Assembly: GCA_963930775.1 (NCBI GenBank)
Contig: OZ005705.1
Location: 7,006,001-7,070,000, forward strand
Origin: Cliona cf. orientalis
Taxonomy: Eukaryota; Porifera; Demospongiae; Clionaida; Clionaidae
Direction: 5' to 3'
Length of the DNA: 64,000 bases
Shown here: one piece after another, positions 58,101 to 64,000 of the stretch
Layout of the letters: each line of letters begins with the position of its first letter
How positions within the stretch are numbered: position 1 is the first letter of the stretch
The notes under the pieces: model-generated
Databases searched by the model: none
Seen by the model: the letters and a program-made list of their open reading frames with translations, nothing else
Told to the model about the DNA's origin: nothing
Position numbers and translations under genes: made by a program

Positions 58101-61100
58101 ACACATATTATAGCAAATTAGATTCCTTCATGCATTCTATAATATTATGAGCCTTTGAAATAGGTGAATATGCCATTAATTGTTGAAATATTTTCGTATA
58201 GCATGGCCAGTATAAATCAAAAGAGTGTGTAGCATATCCCATTAAAAGCACAATAATACAAATACTCCCCATAATTACACTTCCTATATCGTAGCTGGAT
58301 TCAGAATCCCTATATGCATAATAGAAACCTGCATGGAAGCAAGTCAAGCACAATGATGCATTATATCACAGCTAGAAGCATGTAGTAGAGAAACAGGGAG
58401 TACTACGAATTGGATAGTATTTAGGTGCATTGAAGCTCTTATACTTTGTCCCTTCACGAGATGGGGTATGAATATCATCAAATTGTCCAAGGGACTCACC
58501 CAGGGAAATTCCCAGGATGGTCTGCTAGGTGGGAGGAATTGCATTTTAAAAGTGTTCCACTCCCAAGCATCAAACTCAAAAATAGTCTAATACCATGAAA
58601 GTACAACTGTCCATACTAGTGCTATGCTTTACAACATGCCCTGTGGTCACAGGGACATGTGATGTGTATCATAGTACAGAAACAAAACTTCAACGATGTT
58701 TCGAGATTCAAAAGTGTGTGAACCAGGCTCTCGTCAGTGACGAAAGAAATATATATGTGCTCGATAAAGTATTTAGAAGCTCCAAACCACGCCCAGACAT
58801 TGCAGTGATTTTCAACTACCATCTGAGGTGGACTGAAATCACTACACAAACTAGCAGATTGATCAACAATGGAGAGATTCAACCAGAAAATTCTGGTTTT
58901 GGTTCCGGAAGTGCAGAAAACTTAATTAAGCAGACTGAAAGTGTAGATGATAATATGGACAGCGTGACTCAAACACCTACTATTAAGAAAAGATCTCATA
59001 AGCTAATTAAGGTGCCGATTGGATGGAGCAGTTCTGGTGTATACACGGTTATTCGGCCAGCAATTCTCTTATCGTTGCAGCCAGCATTATTGCTATGGAC
59101 AGTGTCATTTGCCATAGATAACTACGGATACCCAAAGACAACAGATTTGTATATAAACTTAAACCAGTGTAATCTATCATCGCGCACAAATATGCATGAA
59201 CTGAAAGAAGCTCTTGAGCATCTCACCATGAAGGTAGGTCTATTATACTCTACATTCATAATTATCTGCATAATATTATTATCATGGTTCATACCCCTGG
59301 TATAATATTTCTCCCCTTACTACAGCTTGATTATAATTCCACACGACAACTTGCATATATCTGGGAAACAGCAACCACTCCAATTCTTAGTACGGAACTA
59401 TCACTGTTTATAATCATTCCAATACTGGTTATTTTCTCAGCGGTGTTGCTCGCTATTGGCCTTCCAACTGTGTTTGAATTAGATCTTACATGGGATTTTA
59501 TTGGTCTATTTTCCATTCTCGGCATCATTGGAAGTTGGGAACTGAACAGAAATCAGATACTAATCCAAACAATCAAAATTCCCCTTCAATTTAACATACG
59601 ATTAACTGTATTATTGGTGACACTCGGAATCAGCATAGTCATAGGAATCATTCCAGCAGTGAAAATGAATTCTTCAATCTCAAAGTGTACATGCAGCATA
59701 ACCTCCATAATCTTGGTCGCAATCTTTTTCACTGATACTTACTTCCTTCCAATAACTTTATCAGCTTCCTTCCTTCCACTGGTAATGTTTACTATCATAT
59801 ACCCAGTTGAAATTATATCAACTATAAGCTTTATCACTGCCATTATTGCTGGTATAATCACTGCAAAAAGATTTCTGAGTTGGCTTATTCGCAAAAACAG
59901 CTCTTATAAGTCAGGCAACAAATCAAGAAAGGCAAAGTGCTACTACTACACTTACTGTACAATTGCAGCCGTACTTTGTTATGTACTAGTTCCCTTTGCA
60001 TTCTATTTGCTGCTGATTCTATATCTGGAGATGCTAAATTCATTATCCGAGTCCCCAACCAGTCAACTTTTCAAGCTACTACTTTCCTTTGTCCCACCTG
60101 TTTTAACCACCATCATTGGCATCATGCTAACCAAGAAGCTGGGACAAGTAAAGAAGCCAAACACTTCAACTAAAGAGTCCGACATTGAGCTAAAAACTAT
60201 AGACAATCTAAAGAGAGCTGAAGAAGGAGAAGCAAGAAGGAGACCAGCATCAAACTCAAGAATGAGTAACAAGTAACTAAAGACAATGTAGTAGATACAG
60301 AGAAAGCACACACACACACATCACACACATAACATACATGTACGTATTTCAATGTCAAAAAATATGTACAGGACATGGTAACTGCATGGTACCATGCCCG
60401 ATTGGCTGTTATTGATTTTATAACAATCCTTTTATATTGTATTCATAGCCACAAGCATGCATTCCCAACTCTGAGTCAGCTTTCGATATTTTGCAGCAAG
60501 AGCAATTAAATATTCATAGCCATAAGCATGCATTCCCAATAACCCAGAGTCAGCTTTTGGTACTAACTTTGGTAGATTCATTACTCACCTATGCCGTGGG
60601 TGTATCCCTGGTACGAGCTCCATCTCTGATATGAGTCCAGTCCAGTTGTTCTGCTCAGGGAAGTCCACACACACATCAGTGCCGTTCCTGTTGATGGAGC
60701 GCACCACACCAACACTCTGGTGCGTCACAGAGCCCCACTTGTACCTGATGAGAAATTATGCACATGAAGTGCAAATGAAACATAGCTCCATAGATACATC
60801 CTTGCAATTAGTACCACATAGAATCTAGATCAATTTTCATGTAGATACAGAAAATTTCAAGCCAGCTACACATACATGTACTGGTATATAGGCAAAAAGA
60901 TGGACCCTTACAAAGCTTTTCTAAACACACACTCTGTGTAATTATATTTATCTCTGTAGCTTACTTTGGAGTGGTGACAGCCCTCTTGACTCTGATCTTG
61001 TCCCCTGGTTTGAAGGCCATCACTCCAGCTGTCTCAACGTCTCCGAGCATCTCACAGTGGCAGAACCTGACCCAGTAGGTCCCTCCCTTCTGCTGCCAGT

Positions 61101-64000
61101 TGGCCTGCACATTCAGATCATGCAGACCATCGTTGTCAACCTGTATGTAGTTCAAACAACACAAAATTATTAATACACGTTTATGCACACACAAAAAGGG
61201 GCTCATAAATCTTCCATACTGACATACAGCCATAAGTGTATGTACAATGTCAAGCTATAGCGGGGGAAATCAAATTTAGGTGGTTTCTGAAAGATTGTCA
61301 ATCTATGTATTATGATAATATACAACAGCAGGCACCCTTGAAATAGATAGGCTGTATACACCTAGGATAAAGCATACATACAGGTAGTGATTTCAGATTT
61401 ATTTCGGTGCTGACCTTCATGACCCTTCCAATGTCTCCATGCCTGACCTCCTCGTAAGCCTCACAGCACTTGACCATCATCCCAACCTTGATGTTCTCCT
61501 TCACATAGCGAGCATAATCATCGATGCTCAGAAAGTCATCTCGATTCTTGAATGTCTTGTATTCTGAAGAATTGAATGAATATATTATGTGGAGCTTCTT
61601 AGAAATATTCAGGTGCCCATAAGGGAGAAATTATTAAATCCCCCCCCCCCCTCCCTATCTCTCTCTCTCTCTCTCACCATCTCCATCATCGTCATCTTCT
61701 CCTTCATCATCAGAGTAATCACTGGAGTCAGATGAGCTATCACTGCCGCCAGTCATCACTACAACTGTCCTTGAAGCTGCCGCCTCCCTCCCTGGCTGTC
61801 TGTTCACAGCAGGAGAGCCACTACCACTGGGTGCAGGTGGGGTAGGAGCAGGCACGGGGGCAGCTGGGGGTGACGCCAGCTCCGGTACTTCAAGGTTGGC
61901 GTGATCGAGCAGCCAACTAACGAGTCTCTCGAGGTTGTTACTCTGAGTGGTCTGCATGGCGTATTCAATGTGTCTCCTTGGGAAGCCCATCTCCATGATC
62001 TGTGAGACTAGAGGGGTGGGGGCAGGAGCTGTGCTGGTGCTAGTGGTGGATGAGGAGGCTGGTTGCTGAGGTTGGGAAGAGGGGGCGGTGCTAGGGGCGG
62101 AGGAAGGGGCGGAGCTAGATGAGGAGGCGACTGTGGCTGGTGCTGAGGTGGCGGTATTAGCGGTGACTAGCTTCTTGGTGACTCTCCTCTTGATGACTTT
62201 GGTGGTAGGGTCAGGAGTGGTCACTTCACCGTCGGGAATGGCTAGGACAGGTTTGTGCACTTCTGAGACTAGATACTGACACACAGACACTGCTGCAGCC
62301 TAAAAAAATAGGAGAAAATATACCCCGATCGAAAAAATTGTCAAAAAGGTCTCAAAAAGTAATCTTTCTTGGCTTACCTCTAGTTCATCTCTGTTGAACA
62401 TGACTTTGATGGGTGATGGTCTAGTGGCCGCGCTGAGCAGCTGCTGGAAAAGGCTGAACTGGTCTCCCTCAGAGGAGGCGGGGCGGGCCATGATCTGACG
62501 AAGGTTCTCCTGTTGACTGAAGAGGACTCGGGCAGCCTTCAGGAGACCAAGACGAATCTGCTGCTGACGGAGCAGGGGCACATCAATTGGCTCTTCTGTA
62601 GTAACAAAGAGTAGCAAAATCATTGGCATGAAATAGATAATATCAATATCACAAATTTAATGCTCTACAATAATATACACACATGGTTGTAACCCTGTGC
62701 ATGATTTAAGACTTACGTTCTGTCTCTGGCTTTGAGGCGAGTGACTTTGCTGGTTTTTGTGTGAGAGAGGGAGGTTGGAAGAGTCCGCCAGGAAGGGCAG
62801 CTGAAGAGGAGCCAGCAGCTGTTCCCGCCAGCCTCACTAGGCTGCTCCAGATACCCATCACCGTCTCACTCATTGGCAGCTGGTCCACTCGGAAACTAAG
62901 ACCTGGCAGCTGCAGGAAAATTACACTTAGACTCTAGTTGTCATAAATACTGTGATTTGATTGGTTAAAACAAGGGTTCTAAGTTACTTAAAACCCCTCT
63001 ACTTAGAAAGCTAGTTCTTTAGGCAACAACATACAAAAAGTTACTAAGCAACAGCATGCTAGAGTCTAAATAAGTTAGACACTTCAGCCAATGGGATCTA
63101 CAGTCTTTAGAATACTTCAGACACTTATAAAACCCTCAGGCTTCACCTTCGGGATTTTATATCAGTGTCTTCAGTATTCTAAATCCTATAGATCCCTTGG
63201 CTTCAGTGTCTAACTATTATTTAAAAATTGACCCCTGCACATATGCGTAGCAGTAGCAGATAAATTATCATCCCATAAACTTTGTCGTCAAGCATACAAT
63301 TTGCAAATGGAGCCAAAAAGCTTAACATTAGTTTCACTAATGGCTACAGTGTATACATACATTACAAACTACACTATAGGATGTACTGGCTTAATGGTGA
63401 TGAGAGGGCACATTTTGGCAGTCTTCATTCCGTGAAAGAGCACTACCACCTTTGACTTGCTCTCAATCTTGGCTATGGTTCCCATTCCCAGTTCCTCATG
63501 CTGGACGAGACCTCCAAGGCGGGGCCTCGTGTCCAGCCCACCAATCACGGTGAGGACAGCAAGCACCGGTCCATGGGTCATCACATCCCTTTCAAGCTGA
63601 ATAAGGCATAATACATGTACATGATATTGTACACGTACATACATATCAAATGGATACATGTACAATGTACAAGGGGTTAATTTCTACTCATGTACATGTA
63701 CATGTGCTAAGCCAATATTAACCAAAGAACCTGAAGTTTATCATTAATTTTAGACCAACATCAGTCACAAAAAACGTAAGGTGTACATGTACCTGTTGTT
63801 CCCTCCTGGTGCTGAGCGAGGTGGTGTCCCCCGTTGTCATGGTGATGAGCTTTGGAATGGTCTGGAGACTGCGGCTGATGAACTGGTTGATGAGGGGGTT
63901 CCAGGCAGGAAGTGGGTGGAGCCTACGCAGCAGGACGACAATCTCCTCGGCGATCGTGCTACTTTCGGAGGCAGTCTGAGAAGCATGCAGCTTAAACCTC
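34189..64000 (-). CDS. HERC2: HERC2 giant E3 ubiquitin ligase, central and C-terminal part
   Basis: Twenty-eight exons, about 8.1 kb of coding sequence, run from beyond 64000 to the stop at 34189. Domains in protein order: a UBA-like segment ([17 protein letters not shown], exon 61678-62299), CPH (61415-61563, 60965-61140), the [14 protein letters not shown] stretch (60589-60744), ZZ finger with its Cys pairs (43631-43819), DOC (43201-43354, 42808-43005, 42270-42548), RCC1 propeller 2 (42009 to 39828), the [11 protein letters not shown] beta-sandwich (38972-39634), RCC1 propeller 3 (37972 to 35659), and HECT (34483-35511, 34189-34404) with catalytic Cys in SYTCFFLLK. Other exons: 63793 on, 63387-63596, 62717-62909, 62378-62595, 41696-42009, 41362-41539, 40903-41156, 40631-40772, 38567-38838, 38175-38303, 37774-37972, 37448-37668, 36915-37092, 36508-36761, 36142-36361. 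The acidic tail is shorter than in human. One intron is 16.8 kb and holds other genes. Confidence 0.97.
37240..37319. repeat. 80-bp near-perfect palindrome
   Basis: Two 40-nt arms meet at 37279/37280 with only about three mismatches (centre GTTGCACG/CGTGCAAC). It lies in the HERC2 intron 37093-37447. The outer CTCATCCCCAG resembles the ends of the element at 975-1309, so it may be a collapsed MITE of that family. Confidence 0.8.
42153..42226. mobile_element. Short TA-flanked MITE in HERC2
   Basis: Inverted ends CCGTATAACCATGGGAA... and ...CTGGCTCTATGG, with inner TTTGGCAG/CCGCCAAA, bounded by TA on each side. About 74 bp; end structure matches the TA-flanked family but it lacks the GACCC core. 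Confidence 0.6.
44104..44117 (+). promoter_or_regulatory. Shared array promoter motif CCTGGGAAGTACCC
   Basis: Lies 74 bp before the ATG of array gene 1 and is preceded by GGGGGATACA. A TATA-like TTTATAAG follows at about 44137. It matches motifs upstream of five other array genes. Confidence 0.6.
44192..45927 (+). CDS. Array gene 1: secreted-ectodomain 7TM-like protein (type A)
   Basis: Exons 44192-44806 and 44860-45927 encode 560 aa; family not recognised. Visible: signal peptide (to about residue 20), then DCSVYDTP, an [13 protein letters not shown] motif, a Ser-Gly spacer with several N-x-S/T sites (about 90-125), and the [13 protein letters not shown] / LQPAWYW block before the exon end. 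Exon 2 has about seven hydrophobic segments: near residues 230-252, 263-283, 297-318, 332-350, 355-375, 395-425 and 440-458. FIYPTEIIS lies between TM4 and TM5, and [18 protein letters not shown] marks TM7. An acidic/basic tail of about 100 aa follows. The layout suggests a cell-surface receptor or channel with an outside N-terminus; that is inference. It is closest to array gene 5, with exon 1 nearly identical. Confidence 0.85.
46140..46341. mobile_element. TA-flanked MITE with paralogous empty site
   Basis: The ends CCGTAGGTTTTAATTG and CAATTAAAACCCGACCTACGG are inverted, with TA on both sides. The duplicated copy of this locus near 56117 reads CATACATACTCATCA with no insert, so removing the 202-bp element and one TA restores the empty site. 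Core GACCCCGTACCG matches the MITEs in THOC2. Confidence 0.88.
46631..46846 (+). pseudogene. 3' fragment of an array gene (type B)
   Basis: From about 46640 the sequence matches 57820-58030 of array gene 6 at over 90 percent by eye: [20 protein letters not shown], then [19 protein letters not shown]. Only TM6-TM7 and the tail (to [11 protein letters not shown]) remain. The flank before it (46500-46630) matches the upstream flank of gene 6 (56285-56410), so the body of the gene was removed by an internal deletion. Confidence 0.88.
47019..47121 (-). pseudogene. Partial duplicate of the HERC2 ZZ exon
   Basis: 103 bp match 43723-43825 with two differences, both synonymous (Phe TTT/TTC, Leu CTG/CTA). 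The copy includes the splice acceptor (CCCAG|G) and codes for [19 protein letters not shown] through QACFDKG, about half of the ZZ finger. It has no copy of the original donor; a weak GT follows at once. It lies on the host-gene strand inside the host intron, joined directly to the edge of segmental-duplication copy A. Confidence 0.93.
47420..47433 (+). promoter_or_regulatory. Shared array promoter motif CCTGGGGCAACCCC
   Basis: Lies 109 bp before the ATG of array gene 2; a variant of the shared motif, preceded by GGGAAAACA. Confidence 0.5.
47543..49176 (+). CDS. Array gene 2: secreted-ectodomain 7TM-like protein (type B)
   Basis: Exons 47543-48043 and 48100-49176 encode 525 aa; family not recognised. 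Signal peptide to about residue 26, then a short ectodomain with [38 protein letters not shown] and LQSG-like blocks, without the Ser-Gly spacer of type A. Exon 2 starts [14 protein letters not shown] and has seven hydrophobic segments: [20 protein letters not shown], then [76 protein letters not shown] and [18 protein letters not shown]. The tail is charged and Glu/Ser-rich. It shares the phase-0 intron position and the TM4/5 YP motif with the whole array. Confidence 0.85.
49177..49607. other. Spacer between array genes 2 and 3
   Basis: Holds the 3' UTR of gene 2, a (C)14 tract (49228-49241) and the promoter of gene 3. A weak CTGTA...TATGGTA inverted pair around 49188-49253 may be another decayed MITE. 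Confidence 0.45.
49525..49538 (+). promoter_or_regulatory. Shared array promoter motif CCTGGGAAACTACC
   Basis: Lies 69 bp before the ATG of array gene 3. With the preceding bases it reads TTTCCCTGGGAAAC, a near-perfect palindrome. Confidence 0.6.
49608..51312 (+). CDS. Array gene 3: secreted-ectodomain 7TM-like protein (type C)
   Basis: Exons 49608-50102 and 50188-51312 encode 539 aa; family not recognised. A signal peptide (to about residue 20) precedes a compact ectodomain with [26 protein letters not shown] and MIWSRSSLF, homologous to the other array proteins. Exon 2 starts [17 protein letters not shown] and carries seven hydrophobic segments; between TM4 and TM5 is FVYPIEIIS, and TM7 is [18 protein letters not shown] run of seven Cys (CCCCCCC, from an imperfect TGC repeat near 50615-50635) lies at a predicted membrane edge, where such clusters are often acylated. 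The tail is acidic and Thr-rich. Confidence 0.85.
51444..51457 (+). promoter_or_regulatory. Shared array promoter motif CCTGGGGAATACCC
   Basis: Lies 61 bp before the ATG of array gene 4, preceded by GGGGACTATA. Confidence 0.6.
51519..53340 (+). CDS. Array gene 4: secreted-ectodomain 7TM-like protein (type A)
   Basis: Exons 51519-52091 and 52225-53340 encode 562 aa; family not recognised. Hydrophobic leader, then [32 protein letters not shown], an acidic Gly/Ser spacer, [14 protein letters not shown] and LQPAWYW. Exon 2 begins [15 protein letters not shown] and has about seven membrane segments with FIYPTEVIT between TM4 and TM5 and [19 protein letters not shown] as TM7. A duplicated [14 protein letters not shown] stretch gives a Cys-rich loop between TM3 and TM4. 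The tail of about 100 aa is rich in Asp, Glu, Gln and Ser. Confidence 0.85.
53896..53907. promoter_or_regulatory. NRF1-like palindrome TGCGCATGCGCA
   Basis: Perfect 12-bp palindrome 243 bp upstream of array gene 5, identical to the one upstream of SLC36 copy 2. Confidence 0.4.
54048..54061 (+). promoter_or_regulatory. Shared array promoter motif CCTGGGAAGTACCC
   Basis: Identical to the motif of array gene 1; lies 89 bp before the ATG and is preceded by CGGGTATAT. TATA-like TTTATAAC follows at about 54082. Confidence 0.6.
54151..55867 (+). CDS. Array gene 5: secreted-ectodomain 7TM-like protein (type A)
   Basis: Exons 54151-54768 and 54827-55867 encode 552 aa; family not recognised. It is the duplication partner of array gene 1: signal peptide and first ectodomain half are nearly identical, and the Ser-Gly spacer is longer by one GGCAGT unit. 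The [13 protein letters not shown] and LQPAWYW blocks are kept. In exon 2 the TM3-TM7 region and tail are similar to gene 1 ([45 protein letters not shown]). The TM1-TM2 loop and TM2 ([20 protein letters not shown]) are almost unrelated to gene 1. Confidence 0.85.
56541..57985 (+). pseudogene. Array gene 6: type B 7TM-like gene with in-frame stop
   Basis: Exons 56541-57011 and 57074-57985. Exon 1 is intact: signal peptide, [40 protein letters not shown]. Exon 2 starts [14 protein letters not shown], but an in-frame TAG at 57230-57232 falls right after TM1; the aligned residue in array gene 2 is Trp, so TGG to TAG is likely. Downstream the frame stays open through TM2-TM7 ([27 protein letters not shown]) to 57985, where it stops early compared with the fragment at 46631, whose tail runs 12 codons further. 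It is also the only array gene without the upstream motif. It could be a young pseudogene, a null allele, or a secreted ectodomain with one TM. Confidence 0.75.
57986..58594. other. Spacer between array genes 6 and 7
   Basis: The remnant tail of gene 6 (to about 58030), its 3' flank, the right edge of duplication copy B (58222) and the promoter of gene 7. No other gene seen. Confidence 0.6.
58500..58513 (+). promoter_or_regulatory. Shared array promoter motif CCAGGGAAATTCCC
   Basis: Lies 81 bp before the ATG of array gene 7. The core GGGAAATTCCC is also a perfect palindromic kappa-B-type sequence. Confidence 0.55.
58595..60276 (+). CDS. Array gene 7: secreted-ectodomain 7TM-like protein (type A)
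   Basis: Exons 58595-59233 and 59326-60276 encode 529 aa; family not recognised. Signal peptide to about residue 20, then [34 protein letters not shown], a spacer with [24 protein letters not shown] and LQPALLLWT. Exon 2 begins [15 protein letters not shown] and has about seven membrane segments with IIYPVEIIS between TM4 and TM5 and [19 protein letters not shown] as TM7. The tail is short and basic (about 45 aa), unlike the acidic tails of genes 1, 4 and 5. It is the array gene nearest the upstream HERC2 exon, 312 bp away. Confidence 0.85.
60425..60575. repeat. Diverged tandem block shared with the gene 5 upstream region
   Basis: A unit with TATTCATAGCCA, AAGCATGCATTCCCAA and GAGTCAGCTTT occurs twice (about 60441-60490 and 60512-60570) and again upstream of array gene 5 (53978-54030). 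It looks like promoter-proximal sequence left from array duplications. Confidence 0.7.
63074..63214. repeat. 141-bp fold-back hairpin
   Basis: The arms start GTTAGACACTTCAG and end CTTCAGTGTCTAAC. They pair along most of their length (inner GGGATCTA with TAGATCCC, and TATAAAACCC with GGGATTTTATA), with a small loop near 63145. It lies in the HERC2 intron 62910-63386, outside exons, on the sense strand of neither known RNA. Confidence 0.75.

Larger units (their letters stand above)
54036..58222. repeat. Segmental duplication, copy B
   Basis: Colinear partner of 44090-47018. It keeps the full second gene (array gene 6) that copy A has lost and lacks the copy-A MITE. Confidence 0.85.
43820..60588 (-). 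other. 16.8-kb HERC2 intron hosting a gene array
   Basis: Exon 60589-60744 ends ...GIHPRH plus AG, and exon 43631-43819 begins G TGT AAC, restoring Arg-Cys-Asn of the ZZ finger. The two are therefore adjacent exons, as the human protein order also requires. No other HERC2 exon lies between them, except a partial ZZ copy at 47019. Typical introns of this gene are 60-600 nt. On the opposite strand the intron holds a complete tandem array of two-exon genes. Confidence 0.92.

Noticed and set aside
43820-60588. Bacterial or viral origin of the array genes
   Set aside because: All have eukaryotic signal peptides, a conserved spliceosomal intron and eukaryotic-type promoters; no sign of recent transfer.
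60589-60615. Array-like promoter motif (GGGTGTATCCCTGG)
   Set aside because: It lies in coding sequence of the HERC2 exon encoding PGIHPRH; the resemblance is probably chance.

Overview
This is eukaryotic, metazoan nuclear DNA: multi-exon genes with short GT-AG introns (mostly 60-500 nt), AT-rich spacers, microsatellites and small palindromic transposons. The gene set (THOC2, HERC2, FHIP1, ZCCHC10, SMIM20, VPS26C, DPH3, TMEM185, SLC36) is animal-type. The compactness and the moderate divergence from vertebrate proteins suggest an early-branching animal, most likely a demosponge; that assignment is inference.

Layout, left to right: the 5' part of a RAD6/UBE2A gene (-), a JPT/HN1-like gene (+), DPH3 (-), TMEM185 (+), three tandem SLC36-type amino-acid transporters (-), THOC2 (+), intronless VPS26C (-), FHIP1/FAM160A (+), ZCCHC10 (-), SMIM20 (+), then the C-terminal half or so of HERC2 (-, from 34189 past the right edge). 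Apart from the SLC36 array, orientations alternate strictly, giving five divergent pairs with start codons only 130-345 bp apart and convergent 3' ends between them. I rebuilt exon structures by joining splice sites; the complete models (JPT, DPH3, TMEM185, SLC36 x3, THOC2, VPS26C, FHIP1, ZCCHC10, SMIM20) stay in frame throughout.

The striking region is 43820-60588, one 16.8-kb intron of HERC2, between the exon after the CPH domain and the ZZ zinc-finger exon. It holds a tandem array of genes on the opposite strand. All have two exons: a signal peptide plus a Cys-containing ectodomain in exon 1, and about seven transmembrane segments plus a charged tail in exon 2, joined by one phase-0 intron at the ectodomain/membrane boundary. 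I count six intact genes, one copy broken by an in-frame stop, and one 3' fragment. I recognise no named family. Six of the seven have the same roughly 14-bp motif (CCTGGGRAAnTACCC-like) 60-110 bp before the ATG, which suggests shared regulation. The array grew by segmental duplication (44.1-47.0 kb and 54.0-58.2 kb), and one breakpoint carries a 103-bp copy of part of the host gene's own ZZ exon.

Other notable elements are a TA-flanked MITE family (four copies, one with a paralogous empty site), a GC-rich run of five hairpins at 26000-26290 that looks like a structured RNA gene, and long fold-back hairpins in HERC2 introns.
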